A stretch of 64,000 bases of DNA from Lutibacter flavus (GCF_900188355.1 NZ_FZNX01000001.1:1204003-1268002), one strand, 5' to 3'; shown: positions 16,193 through 25,484, counted from the stretch's first letter. The notes: generated from the sequence alone by a model not told the origin. Program-made: numbers and translations.

Positions 16193-17962
16193 ATGCAAAA
16201 CATTTTAGAAACAGCAATTAAAGCAGGGTTTAAAGAAATTTACAAAACAGATATTGAATCTGTCGAATTTCAAGCTACAAGAAAAGATTTTGAAGGAGAT
16301 ATAACAATTGTTGTTTTTGCATTTTTACGCTTTGTAAAAGGGAACCCAGTAGAAATAGGTACACAAATTGGTGAATATTTAAAAGAAAACGTTGATGAAG
16401 TTTCCGATTTTAATGTTGTAAAAGGCTTTTTAAATTTAGTGATTTCTGATTCTTATTTTGTATCAAATTTCAATACTATAAAAAATACTAAAGAGTTTGG
16501 ATTTTCTTCGCCAAAAGCTAATGAAAAAGCTGTAATGGTGGAATATTCTTCACCAAACACTAACAAACCTTTGCATTTAGGTCATATTAGAAATAATTTA
16601 TTGGGTTATTCAGTTGCCGAAATAATGAAAGCTTCAGGTAAAAAAGTTTATAAAACTCAAATTATTAACGATCGTGGAATTCATATTTGCAAAAGTATGT
16701 TGGCTTGGCAACGATTTGGAAACGGGGAAACTCCTGAAAGTACAGGTTTAAAAGGTGATAAATTAGTTGGTAATTATTATGTAGCTTTTGATAAAGCATA
16801 TAAAAAAGAAATAGCTCAACTTATTGCTGAAGGAAAAACTGAAGAAGAAGCAAAAAAACAAGCTCCAATTTTATTAGAAGCTCAGCAAATGCTTTTAAAA
16901 TGGGAAGCTGGAGATGAAGCTGTAGTTAAACTTTGGAAAACAATGAACCAATGGGTTTATGAAGGTTTTGACCAAACATATAAAGAACTTGGTGTTGATT
17001 TTGACAAGAACTATTATGAAAGTAACACCTACTTATTGGGAAAAGATGTAGTTGCTGACGGACTTAAAAAAGGTGTTTTTTATAAAAAAGAAGATGGATC
17101 TGTTTGGATTGATTTAACTGATGAAGGTTTAGATGAAAAAATAGTTTTAAGATCCGATGGTACTGCTGTTTATATGACTCAAGATATTGGAACTGCTATT
17201 GAGCGTTTTAAAGATTTCGATTTAGACGAACTTGTGTATACCGTTGGAAATGAGCAAGATTATCATTTTAAAGTCTTATTTTTAATTTTAGAAAAATTAG
17301 GATTTGATTGGGCTAAAAATTTATACCATTTATCTTATGGAATGGTAGATTTACCAAGTGGAAAAATGAAATCTAGAGAAGGTACTGTTGTTGATGCAGA
17401 TGATTTAATGATAGAAATGACAAATACTGCCAGAGAAATTTCACAAGAACTAGGTAAATTAGAAGGTTATAAAATAGAAGAAAGAGAAGAATTATACAAA
17501 ACTATTGGATTAGGAGCTCTAAAATATTACATATTAAAAGTAGATCCAAAGAAAAGAATTTTATTTGACCCTGAGGAATCTGTTGATTTTGCAGGAAATA
17601 CCGGGCCTTTTATTCAATATACCTATGCAAGAATTCAATCTATTTTAAGAAAAGCAGATTTTGACTACTCTATAGAAATAACTGATATTGAATTACATAG
17701 CAAAGAAAAAGAATTAATGAAACAAGTTTTATTATTTCCAGAAACAATTCAAAGTGCTGCTAACAATCACAGTCCGGCATTAATAGCTAATTATACATAC
17801 GAATTAGTAAAGCTTTATAATTCTTTTTATCAAACAGTGCCAATTTTAGGATGTGAAGATTTGAATGAAAAAATATTTAGAACGCAATTATCTTCTAAAG
17901 TATCAGAAATTATAAAATCAGCATTTAAATTATTAGGAATAAATGTTCCTAGTAGAATGTAG
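16193..17962 (+). CDS. argS: arginine--tRNA ligase
   Basis: This class I aminoacyl-tRNA synthetase charges tRNA-Arg. At 589 residues it has the N-terminal Arg-tRNA-synthetase domain, the HIGH motif as HLGHIRNN within VEYSSPNTNKPLHLGH, the signature of the second motif as KMKSREGT, and the C-terminal DALR anticodon-binding domain ending LLGINVPSRM. It is likely transcribed alone, with a -7 box at 16158-16165 and a strong terminator at 17970-18020. Confidence 0.97.
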   Translation: MQNILETAIKAGFKEIYKTDIESVEFQATRKDFEGDITIVVFAFLRFVKGNPVEIGTQIGEYLKENVDEVSDFNVVKGFLNLVISDSYFVSNFNTIKNTKEFGFSSPKANEKAVMVEYSSPNTNKPLHLGHIRNNLLGYSVAEIMKASGKKVYKTQIINDRGIHICKSMLAWQRFGNGETPESTGLKGDKLVGNYYVAFDKAYKKEIAQLIAEGKTEEEAKKQAPILLEAQQMLLKWEAGDEAVVKLWKTMNQWVYEGFDQTYKELGVDFDKNYYESNTYLLGKDVVADGLKKGVFYKKEDGSVWIDLTDEGLDEKIVLRSDGTAVYMTQDIGTAIERFKDFDLDELVYTVGNEQDYHFKVLFLILEKLGFDWAKNLYHLSYGMVDLPSGKMKSREGTVVDADDLMIEMTNTAREISQELGKLEGYKIEEREELYKTIGLGALKYYILKVDPKKRILFDPEESVDFAGNTGPFIQYTYARIQSILRKADFDYSIEITDIELHSKEKELMKQVLLFPETIQSAANNHSPALIANYTYELVKLYNSFYQTVPILGCEDLNEKIFRTQLSSKVSEIIKSAFKLLGINVPSRM

Positions 17963-17969
17963 TAATTAA

Positions 17970-18020
17970 TTTATAAAACAAAAAAAGGTTAGCATTGCTA
18001 ACCTTTTTTTGTTTTATAAA
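17970..18020. terminator. two-way terminator, 24-bp perfect stem
   Basis: The arms 17970-17993 and 17997-18020 are exact reverse complements around an ATT loop. The GC-containing core GGTTAGC is flanked by A and T runs on both sides, so it serves both argS (+) and the small helical protein gene (-), whose stop is at 18024. Confidence 0.93.
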
Positions 18021-18023
18021 TTT

Positions 18024-18392
18024 CTATACCTCTATATTATCAGATAAGTCTTCTTCTATTTTATCTGTTGTATTTTTACCTTTTTCTTTTACTTTTTTAG
18101 CAATATTTTTTCCACCTTTCGCGAAATCTTCAACTTTATCAGATACAGTTTCGACAACATCACCAACTTTATCTTTAGTTTTTTTAAATACTTCTTCCGC
18201 AGATTCCGAAACATCATCAGCAACATCTTTCACCTTATCCATAGCTTTACTTGCCATTTCTTTTGCATTTTCACGCACATCTTTTGTGGCTTCCATAGCA
18301 TCTTCAGCTAAATCTTTAACTTCTTCAAAAGTATTTTTTGTAACTTTTTTAGCGCTACCGAATAATTTTTTAATTGAATCTAATATTCCCAT
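18024..18392 (-). CDS. small amphipathic-helix repeat protein (LEA/apolipoprotein-like)
   Basis: 122 residues from ATG 18392; an upstream TTG would add three residues. The sequence is almost entirely charged heptad- or 11-mer-like helix: repeated K/E/D-A-x-D-K-V-K-D blocks, with no Cys, Trp, Tyr or Pro and an acidic C-terminus (SDNIEV). The opening MGILDSIKKLFG is amphipathic. Proteins of this composition (LEA-like, YtxH- or apolipoprotein-like) are linked to desiccation or envelope stress, but the low complexity makes any homology claim weak. It is transcribed towards argS and shares its terminator. Confidence 0.7.
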   Translation of the reverse strand: MGILDSIKKLFGSAKKVTKNTFEEVKDLAEDAMEATKDVRENAKEMASKAMDKVKDVADDVSESAEEVFKKTKDKVGDVVETVSDKVEDFAKGGKNIAKKVKEKGKNTTDKIEEDLSDNIEV

Positions 18393-18502
18393 AGTTAACA
18401 ATTTAAATATATGTGTACTATTTATGTATTTCTTATATCATTATAAGTTTTTTTATTGAAAATCTTTGTAAATTCGCGCTGTAATTTACTAAAGATTAAA
18501 GA

Positions 18503-19891
18503 ATGAAATACGACGTAATTATTATTGGAAGTGGTCCTGGAGGATACGTTACCGCTATTAGAGCTTCTCAACTTGGATTTAAAGTTGCTGTAGTTGAAAA
18601 AGAAAATTTAGGTGGGATTTGTTTAAACTGGGGTTGTATTCCAACCAAAGCGCTATTAAAAAGTGCTCAAGTTTATGACTATCTGAAGCATGTAGACGAA
18701 TATGGTTTAAAAGCTGAAGCAATCGATAAAGATTTTGATGCAGTTATTAAACGTAGCAGAAACGTTGCTGAAGGAATGAGTAAAGGAGTTCAATTTTTAA
18801 TGAAAAAAAATAAAATTGACGTTATTGATGGTTTCGGAAAAATTAAAACTGGTAAAAAAGTTGATGTTACTGATGCTGATGGTAAAGTAACTGAATACAG
18901 TGCTACTAATATAATAATTGCGACTGGAGCGCGCTCTAGAGAATTACCTAATTTACCGCAAGATGGTAAAAAAGTTATTGGATATAGACAAGCCATGACC
19001 TTACCAAAACAACCTAAAAAACTTATTGTTGTAGGTTCTGGTGCTATAGGTGTTGAGTTTGCTCATTTTTACAATTCAATGGGAACAGAAGTTACCATTG
19101 TAGAATTTTTACCAAACTTAGTTCCTTTAGAAGATATTGATGTTTCAAAACAATTTGAACGATCTTTCAAAAAATCTGGAATTAAAGTAATGACTAATTC
19201 ATCTGTAGAGTCAGTTGATACTTCAGGAAAAGGTGTAAAAGCAGTTGTTAAAACCAAAAAAGGTGAAGAAATTTTAGAAGCTGATATCGTTCTTTCTGCT
19301 GTCGGAATTAAATCTAATATTGAAAATCTTGGATTAGAAGATGTTGGTATTGTAACTGATAGAGATAAAATACTAGTAAATGACTTTTACCAAACAAATA
19401 TCCCGGGATATTATGCAATTGGTGATGTTGTACCTGGTCCTGCATTAGCACACGTTGCTTCTGCTGAAGGTATTACTTGTGTAGAAAAACTTGCTGGTTT
19501 ACATACTGAAAAAGTTGATTATGGAAACGTTCCGGGTTGTACATATGCTACACCTGAAATTGCAAGTGTTGGTTTAACTGAAGTACAAGCCAAAGAACAA
19601 GGATACGATTTAAAAGTTGGAAAATTCCCGTTCTCTGCATCTGGAAAAGCAAAAGCTGCTGGAACTCCTGATGGTTTTGTTAAAGTAATTTTTGATGCAA
19701 AATATGGTGAGTGGTTAGGTTGCCATATGATTGGTGCTGGTGTTACTGATATGATTGCTGAAGCTGTTTTAGGTAGAAAACTAGAAACTACAGGACATGA
19801 AGTTTTAAAGACAATTCATCCTCATCCAACAATGAGTGAAGCTGTTATGGAAGCTGTTGCTGATGCGTATGATGAAGTGATTCACTTATAA
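18503..19891 (+). CDS. lpdA: dihydrolipoyl dehydrogenase
   Basis: This is the FAD-dependent E3 component of 2-oxoacid dehydrogenase and glycine cleavage complexes; it reoxidises dihydrolipoamide with NAD. The 462-residue protein shows the FAD site GSGPGGY, the redox disulfide C40/C45 in GGICLNWGCIPTK, the second dinucleotide site GSGAIGVEF, AIGDVV, and the C-terminal catalytic HPHPTMSE (H439, H441) supplied to the partner subunit. No E1 or E2 gene is adjacent. It is followed directly by a hairpin terminator. Confidence 0.96.
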   Translation: MKYDVIIIGSGPGGYVTAIRASQLGFKVAVVEKENLGGICLNWGCIPTKALLKSAQVYDYLKHVDEYGLKAEAIDKDFDAVIKRSRNVAEGMSKGVQFLMKKNKIDVIDGFGKIKTGKKVDVTDADGKVTEYSATNIIIATGARSRELPNLPQDGKKVIGYRQAMTLPKQPKKLIVVGSGAIGVEFAHFYNSMGTEVTIVEFLPNLVPLEDIDVSKQFERSFKKSGIKVMTNSSVESVDTSGKGVKAVVKTKKGEEILEADIVLSAVGIKSNIENLGLEDVGIVTDRDKILVNDFYQTNIPGYYAIGDVVPGPALAHVASAEGITCVEKLAGLHTEKVDYGNVPGCTYATPEIASVGLTEVQAKEQGYDLKVGKFPFSASGKAKAAGTPDGFVKVIFDAKYGEWLGCHMIGAGVTDMIAEAVLGRKLETTGHEVLKTIHPHPTMSEAVMEAVADAYDEVIHL

Positions 19892-19910
19892 TATAAGTTA
19901 AATATATTTT

Positions 19911-19945
19911 AAAAGTCCAAGCGCAATTGTTTGGACTTTTTTATT
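19911..19945 (+). terminator. lpdA terminator
   Basis: The arms AAAAGTCCAA (19911-19920) and TTGGACTTTT (19931-19940) are perfect complements with a 10-nt loop and are followed by a T-rich tail, 20 nt after the lpdA stop. Confidence 0.8.
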
Positions 19946-20044
19946 AAAATCAAGAATATATAGGAAATTAAAGGGAATTTTATTTTTATTATATTTGGAA
20001 TCAATTTTTAATTTCTTGAGTAATCAAAACTCTAAATAAACTTT

Positions 20045-20461
20045 ATGAAAACATTTAAAATATTTTTACTATTAATTTGTGTAATCTCATTTTCTTGTAA
20101 AGAAGAAAAACCAAAAACAACTGTAAAAGACTCAAAACAAACTGCAAAAGTGCAACATTATATTTGTGCTAATAAATGCGAAAATAGCGGAGGAGCGGTT
20201 GCTGGAAATTGTGCTACCTGTAATACACCATACACTCACAATCAGGCTTTTCATAATGACGATTTTTTAAAAAACGGACCACTTAACGTCCCAAAAAATA
20301 CTCAGACTACAACAAATACTGCAGCTCCATCTCCTGCTCAAAATGCTTTAGGAGTATATCATTATACTTGTAGTAATGGTTGCACTGGTGGTGCTGGAGA
20401 AGCATCTAATTGTAAATCTTGTGGAAGCGCATTAGCACACAACACAGCATATCATAATTAA
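20045..20461 (+). CDS. lipoprotein with two Cys/His metal-binding-like repeats
   Basis: 138 residues. The lipobox SFSC marks lipidated Cys19. The mature part holds two copies of one motif, HYICANKC...GNCATCNTPYTHNQAFHN (about 37-70) and YHYTCSNGC...SNCKSCGSALAHNTAYHN (about 104-138). Each has four Cys arranged Cx3C and Cx2C plus terminal His residues. The spacing resembles heavy-metal-binding or rubredoxin-like knuckles, so zinc or copper binding outside the inner membrane is plausible. A low-complexity Thr/Pro linker joins the copies. The next gene follows after 21 nt, probably in the same operon. The exact family name is unknown to me. Confidence 0.78.
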   Translation: MKTFKIFLLLICVISFSCKEEKPKTTVKDSKQTAKVQHYICANKCENSGGAVAGNCATCNTPYTHNQAFHNDDFLKNGPLNVPKNTQTTTNTAAPSPAQNALGVYHYTCSNGCTGGAGEASNCKSCGSALAHNTAYHN

Positions 20462-20482
20462 TAAAAAAAGTAATTGCAAAAT

Positions 20483-20905
20483 ATGGCATTCTCATTTTCA
20501 AAAATATTTAAACCAAAAGAGGCAACTGTAGTAGCTGCAAATGTTATTGATCAAATAGATTATAAAGGTGGTACAAAATACGCCAAAAACGAAACCAATA
20601 TTGTATATGCTGATATTGAAGAACTTGGTGGGTTTCCATATTTAAAAACAGTAATTATTGGTGATACAAAAGCGAATATTAAAAGAACTGGCTGTACTAT
20701 TTCTTTTATATTTAAAAATGAAGAAATTACTTTAGCATCAGATAACACTACAATAGAATCAAATAAAATAAAAAATTCAAATGTCTTTTATACAGAAATC
20801 GATTTTGAATTAGATGAAAATGATGCTAAAAAAATTAAAACTCAAAAAGTAAATGAGGTTAAATTTACTTTTAAAAAGTCAGTGGCTGTTTTTAAAACGA
20901 TTTAA
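20483..20905 (+). CDS. conserved hypothetical protein
   Basis: 140 residues from ATG 20483; a TTG nine bases upstream is less likely. There is no signal peptide, membrane segment or known catalytic motif. The composition is beta-rich with many Lys, Asn and Ile, and short repeats of GDTKANIKRTGCTISFIF type suggest a beta-sandwich. It follows the metal-binding-like lipoprotein gene by 21 nt and overlaps the convergent bshC gene by 4 nt at the stop. I cannot assign a function. Confidence 0.72.
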   Translation: MAFSFSKIFKPKEATVVAANVIDQIDYKGGTKYAKNETNIVYADIEELGGFPYLKTVIIGDTKANIKRTGCTISFIFKNEEITLASDNTTIESNKIKNSNVFYTEIDFELDENDAKKIKTQKVNEVKFTFKKSVAVFKTI

Positions 20906-22491
20906 TTTTCTATCACTAAAAACTCAAGTTTCAAAGGTTCTTGTGCATTTAAAAGCATAGGAATTAATGTTTCGCCAAACTCCAAATATATTTCTGAAAA
21001 ATTACGAGTACGTTCTTCTAAACTGTTGTTTGGAAATAATTCATTTTGCAACAATTTAATGCGATTAACTTCATCAGTAAGTTTTCGTTTTTGTGCTTTC
21101 AATAACCTTTTCTCTAAATTCTCTAAACCTTTTAATTGTTTAGCTTCCTGAGCGTTAACTGCTCCAATAAAAGAAAAATCAGTTTGTTTGGCAAGTTCTT
21201 TCAAGGAATCAAATTGCTGCTGTAAAAATATTTTTTGATTGGAAAAATCAATATTTATTTCTGAAATTTCATTTACTTTTTTATTGACTAAATTCTCTTG
21301 TTTTAGAAATATTTCAGATAAAGAAATATTCAATTTATCTAACTTACTAAGTTGCTTTTTTGATACTAACAACACCGAATTTCTTAATAGTAAAATTGGA
21401 AATGGTGTATTTACTTTATCAAAATATTCTTTTAATTGAAACCAATAAGCCAATTCTCCACCACCGCCAATATAACATAGATTTGGTAAAATTGTTTCTT
21501 GGTAAAGTGGTCTCATAATCACATTTGGACTAAATCTTTCAGGATGATTTTTTATTTCCTCTAATATTTCATCCTTGGTGAAAGTAATTAAAGTATCATT
21601 TACTTTATACAAGTCATTTTCAAATACAATGCGTTCCCTTAAATTATCTTTTAAATAAAATAAATTTATTTCCCTTGGGTTTACTTGAATTTTATAATCC
21701 CTTCCTAGATTTTTTATTGTTTTTGTAACTTCTGTAAAGGAGGTATTGTTTAATAATTCATCTTTAACAATTGGAGCAAATTCCTTTTTTAAATCAACAT
21801 CATCACCGTCTATTATTACCAAACCATATTTTCCAAATAACTCATTTACCAAATAACGTGTTGCATCCGTTAAATTGTCATGTTTTAAATAAGACTCTTT
21901 AAATAAATTTTTAATATAATTTTCATTTGTTGAATTTCCTAATTGTGAACAAAACTCGTTATAAACGGTATCAAAACCATCAGTTTTCAATCTTCCAACT
22001 CCTCCACTACTTTCTCTATTCCAACTAATTTTATGCTGTTTAAAATTAAAATAATTAATCTCATCAAAATCGTGGTCTTCGGTTGCCATCCAATAAATAG
22101 GTACAAAATTACTTGATGGAAATGCTGCTTTTAATTGTCTTGCTAAATTAATAGTTGAAACTATTTTATATAAAAAATAAAGCGGACCTGTAAAAATATT
22201 TAACTGATGACCTGTTGTTATTGAATAGGTATTTTCCTGCTTTAATAAATCAATATTGTTATTTGTTTGTTCACTTTCACTAATTGATTTATATTGATTT
22301 ATAAGCGATGAAACCAGCGTTTTTCTTTTTGCTTTATCAAAATTGGACTTTAATTCAATCTGGTTTTTAAAACCAGCTATTTCTGGAAAATTCCCGTAAT
22401 AATTAGACAAATTCGGATTTTTATCCAAATAGTCACAAATAAGTTTTGAAAAATAACCTGTACTTTGAAAAGGTAGATGATGAACTTTCAT
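20902..22491 (-). CDS. bshC: bacillithiol biosynthesis cysteine-adding enzyme BshC
   Basis: 529 residues, the normal length. BshC adds cysteine to glucosaminyl-malate to complete bacillithiol, the low-molecular-weight thiol that replaces glutathione in this phylum and in Bacilli. Family motifs include SITTGHQLNIFTGPLYFLYK (nucleotidyltransferase-like core), PIYWMATEDHDFDEINYF, GVGRLKTDG and the C-terminal coiled coil. The start overlaps the stop of the methyltransferase gene as TAATG, so translation is coupled. BshA and BshB are not in the window. Confidence 0.94.
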   Translation of the reverse strand: MKVHHLPFQSTGYFSKLICDYLDKNPNLSNYYGNFPEIAGFKNQIELKSNFDKAKRKTLVSSLINQYKSISESEQTNNNIDLLKQENTYSITTGHQLNIFTGPLYFLYKIVSTINLARQLKAAFPSSNFVPIYWMATEDHDFDEINYFNFKQHKISWNRESSGGVGRLKTDGFDTVYNEFCSQLGNSTNENYIKNLFKESYLKHDNLTDATRYLVNELFGKYGLVIIDGDDVDLKKEFAPIVKDELLNNTSFTEVTKTIKNLGRDYKIQVNPREINLFYLKDNLRERIVFENDLYKVNDTLITFTKDEILEEIKNHPERFSPNVIMRPLYQETILPNLCYIGGGGELAYWFQLKEYFDKVNTPFPILLLRNSVLLVSKKQLSKLDKLNISLSEIFLKQENLVNKKVNEISEINIDFSNQKIFLQQQFDSLKELAKQTDFSFIGAVNAQEAKQLKGLENLEKRLLKAQKRKLTDEVNRIKLLQNELFPNNSLEERTRNFSEIYLEFGETLIPMLLNAQEPLKLEFLVIEN

Positions 22492-23126
22492 TAACTATTA
22501 ATTCTTTGAAATAATGTATAAACGTATTCGCGTGTATTCCCAGATGGCTGAATATAAGTATAATTAAAAGAATTTAACAATTTAAAATCTTCTCCTAGTC
22601 TGTCTTGTAACATTGTTTCATTATAGTTAAAAACATCTAATCCACTACACTTTTTGGCGCCATTTAGATTAAATTCTGCTAAAATAACATAACCGTTGGG
22701 TTTCAACACTTTTTTTAACAAATTAAAATAAGTGTCTTGTTGTTCTTGCTCAATAAAAAAATGCAATACTGCCCTGTCATGCCATAAATCAATATTTTTA
22801 AGTTTAAATAATTCATTTGGATTTGTTAAATCATCAACTACAAATTTTATACTAGAATTTTTATATTTACTTAAACCATTACTCAATTCAGTGAGCGCAG
22901 ACGATGCAATATCATTTACAATTAAATTAGAATACCCTTCTTTTAATAACTGCTCAATTAAAGTTGTTGCTCCAGCTCCTGCATTAAAAATAGCGGCATT
23001 ATTAGGTAAGTTACATTCATTAATTAAACTCAATGAGGGAGTAGACTTTTCTTCATACCAGCCTAAATTATTTATAGGGGTTTTTCTATAAGCATTATTC
23101 CAATGCTCTTCAAGATTAGTGCTCAT
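22491..23126 (-). CDS. class I SAM-dependent methyltransferase
   Basis: 211 residues. Motif I is AIFNAGAGATTLIEQLL with an acidic residue ending strand 2 (VNDIASSAL), followed by FVVDDLT and DLWHDRAVLHFF. This pattern is typical of small-molecule methyltransferases resembling the thiopurine/TehB group. The gene precedes bshC with overlapping stop and start (TAATG), which hints at a role linked to thiols or detoxification. That link is inference from position only. Confidence 0.85.
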   Translation of the reverse strand: MSTNLEEHWNNAYRKTPINNLGWYEEKSTPSLSLINECNLPNNAAIFNAGAGATTLIEQLLKEGYSNLIVNDIASSALTELSNGLSKYKNSSIKFVVDDLTNPNELFKLKNIDLWHDRAVLHFFIEQEQQDTYFNLLKKVLKPNGYVILAEFNLNGAKKCSGLDVFNYNETMLQDRLGEDFKLLNSFNYTYIQPSGNTREYVYTLFQRINS

Positions 23127-23534
23127 TCTAAATAAAATTTTATTTTATAAAAGTAAACATTTTAGGTTGTTTGTCGCAATAATATAAATTATCTAACATT
23201 TTTTTAACTTAAAAAACCAGGTTTATTAACTTAAAAAGATGATGAATAAAAAAACTATTTAGCCATTTAAATAAAAATAATTAAAGTAGGAATTATGCCC
23301 TTTAATCCTATAAAGTTCACAAAATTTACAACACCTTGTTATTCAGATAAATACATTTTTAACGTACTGATTAAAACCTTAGATCTTTGAAAATTGCTTG
23401 TATTGGTGATAACAATCATTAATATTTTTGGTTGATATCATTGTATCTCATCAAATTTATATCTTTTTTAGTAATTGATTTCTCACTCCTAAAATAACAA
23501 CCCATAAGTTAGAATTGAATTAAAATTAAATATT
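23127..23534. other. 408-nt intergenic region with CRP/FNR-like dyad
   Basis: This stretch lies between the methyltransferase gene (-) and the first LRR gene (+). It contains the dyad TGAT-AACA-ATCA (23407-23418), followed 15 nt later by TGATATCA (23433-23440) and TTGTATC. The element ATATCATTGTA/T recurs upstream of the second LRR gene at 25631. The only reading frame seen is about 30 codons near 23294 and is not convincing. No clear TAnnTTTG box stands close to the start. Confidence 0.5.
23407..23440. promoter_or_regulatory. CRP/FNR-like site upstream of LRR gene 1
   Basis: TGAT-AACA-ATCA at 23407-23418 fits the CRP/FNR superfamily core TGAT-N4-ATCA. A second short palindrome, TGATATCA, is at 23433-23440. 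Similar elements lie upstream of the paralogous LRR gene. Regulator identity and function are inferred. Confidence 0.35.
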
Positions 23535-25484
23535 ATGAATAATGTAAAGAGAGTAACAAGTTGTCAATTGTGCTTATTTTCGCTATTGATTGGATTTACA
23601 TTTCTATTGCAAAATTGCCAAGAAGATGAGCTCTTAAATTCTCAAGTAGAAGAATTATCAAGCAAGAAAGAAACTGCCTCAAAAGGTAGTATATACTTTA
23701 AAGTCCCTGATTCAAATTTTGAACAGTATCTAATTTTGGAAGGATATGATGATATCTTGGATGGCCAAATGTTAAAAAGTAACGCCCTAGGTGTAACAAA
23801 TATAAATATTCCAATAATGAATATTTCAGATTTAAAAGGAATAGAATATTTTGAAAGTTTAACATACCTTAATTGCGCTAAAAATAATCTTGTTAAATTA
23901 GATTTAAGTAAAAATGAGAAACTTGAGATTTTGGTTTGTTATAATAATCAACTTAAAATCTTAAAATTGTGTAAATCAAATTCCTTGGAAGAATTATTAT
24001 GTTTTAATAACCAGCTTAAACATTTAAATGTTGGAAATAGCCCTAATTTAGTGACAATAAGATGTTTTGATAACCAACTCGAAAATTTAAACATAAGTGG
24101 AGCTCCATCATTAACTATTTTGGATTGTTTTAATAACCATCTTGAAAGTTTGGATGTAAGCCAAAATCAGGAATTAGTTTATTTGCATTGCTATACGAAC
24201 AATCTTACAATGTTAAAAGTTGGTCAGAATCCAAAATTAGAAATTTTACATACTACTAATAACAAGTTGAAAAATTTGGATGTTAGTCAAAGTGAAGCAC
24301 TTCGTATTTTGTGGTGCGATGATAACGAACTTCAAAGTATTAAATTGGGTAAGCACAATTCTCTACAGAATATTGACTGCTCAAACAACAAAATTAAGAG
24401 TTTGGATGTTAGTCAATTTGCATTTTTAGAATATCTACAATGTTATTCCAATCGCTTAACTAATTTGAATGTAAGTCAGAATATAGATTTGGTACTTTTA
24501 GCATGTCACTTTAACTTATTAACTTGTATTGAAGTTAACCAAACGCAATTAGAAAATATACCCATAAGCTGGACAAAGGATGACGGTGCTGATTATTCAT
24601 TAAATTGTTCTTCAAATTATTCTTTAACCTATGTGCCAGATGACAATTTTGAACAAGCACTAATTGATTTAGGGTATGACTTTGGACCATTAGATGATTA
24701 TTTACCTACGGTAAATATTAATAAAATAACAACCTTAGTTGTAAATAATAAGAATATTAGTGATTTAACTGGAATTGAGGATTTTGAAAGTTTAACCGAG
24801 TTAAATTGCAATTGGAACAATCTCACTAAATTAGACTTAAATAATAAGCGTCTAGAATATCTGTCATGCTGGGGTAATTCGCTCGAAACGCTGGATGTTA
24901 GGAAGTGTACTAACTTAATAAAGTTAGTTTGCATTAATAACCAACTCACTAGTTTAAATTTAAGTAAAAATAATGCTTTATCATATCTTGATTGCCAAAG
25001 TAACCATCTAACAAGTTTAAATATAAGCAAGAATGCTGCTTTGGCCTATCTTGGTTGTCAAAATAACCAACTAACTAGTTTAAATGTCAAGGGCGCAAAA
25101 GATTTAATCATTTTAAGATGCTTTGAAAACCAACTTATCAGTTTAAATATAAAAATGTGTACAAATTTATTAGAGTTAGATTGTTCTGATAACCAACTCA
25201 CTAATTTAGATGTAAGCACAAACACTGCTCTAAATGAATTTGTTTGTATTTCGAACGAATTAGTTAGTTTAGATTTAAGTAGTCTTAAAAATTTAGGTCA
25301 TTTATTCTGTACAAATAATCAATTAACCAATTTGGATGTAAGTAAGAATATTAATTTGTTGGAATTAGAATGTTCTGATAACCTTTTAACCTGTATTCAA
25401 GTAAATCAAGATCAAATTGACACAAAAGTAGGAGATTGGGACTCGGGACTATCTCTCGATGCTTATAAACTAAATTGTAATTAA
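23535..25484 (+). CDS. leucine-rich repeat surface lipoprotein, two-module
   Basis: 649 residues. The N-terminal hydrophobic segment ends at LLQNC, a plausible lipobox. Two similar modules follow. Each opens with a VPDxNFEQxLIxxGYD signature (about residues 57 and 366), runs through Bacteroidota-type LRRs of about 21 residues (consensus LxxLxCxxNxLTxLDVSxN, with a conserved Cys on the inner face), and closes with LLTCIxVNQxQ. There is no T9SS sorting domain. Such proteins are usually exported, surface-exposed and used for protein or matrix binding. The paralogue follows directly. The NFEQ cap lets module borders be placed with confidence. Confidence 0.86.
   Translation: MNNVKRVTSCQLCLFSLLIGFTFLLQNCQEDELLNSQVEELSSKKETASKGSIYFKVPDSNFEQYLILEGYDDILDGQMLKSNALGVTNINIPIMNISDLKGIEYFESLTYLNCAKNNLVKLDLSKNEKLEILVCYNNQLKILKLCKSNSLEELLCFNNQLKHLNVGNSPNLVTIRCFDNQLENLNISGAPSLTILDCFNNHLESLDVSQNQELVYLHCYTNNLTMLKVGQNPKLEILHTTNNKLKNLDVSQSEALRILWCDDNELQSIKLGKHNSLQNIDCSNNKIKSLDVSQFAFLEYLQCYSNRLTNLNVSQNIDLVLLACHFNLLTCIEVNQTQLENIPISWTKDDGADYSLNCSSNYSLTYVPDDNFEQALIDLGYDFGPLDDYLPTVNINKITTLVVNNKNISDLTGIEDFESLTELNCNWNNLTKLDLNNKRLEYLSCWGNSLETLDVRKCTNLIKLVCINNQLTSLNLSKNNALSYLDCQSNHLTSLNISKNAALAYLGCQNNQLTSLNVKGAKDLIILRCFENQLISLNIKMCTNLLELDCSDNQLTNLDVSTNTALNEFVCISNELVSLDLSSLKNLGHLFCTNNQLTNLDVSKNINLLELECSDNLLTCIQVNQDQIDTKVGDWDSGLSLDAYKLNCN

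Noticed and set aside
17995-18459. 154-codon frame on the plus strand opposite the small helical protein gene
   Set aside because: It is Ser/Thr/Phe-rich because it is the complement of Lys/Glu/Asp/Ala codons; the minus-strand frame has a normal start, a shared terminator and the expected composition.
23294-23390. Frame of about 31 codons starting MPFNPIKFTK before LRR gene 1
   Set aside because: No promoter box at a fitting distance, no terminator, no hydrophobic or conserved pattern.
23850-25450. Regular repeats in the LRR genes as a possible CRISPR array
   Set aside because: Repeat units are about 63 bases, degenerate, in frame and encode LRRs; there are no constant direct repeats with unique spacers and no cas genes.
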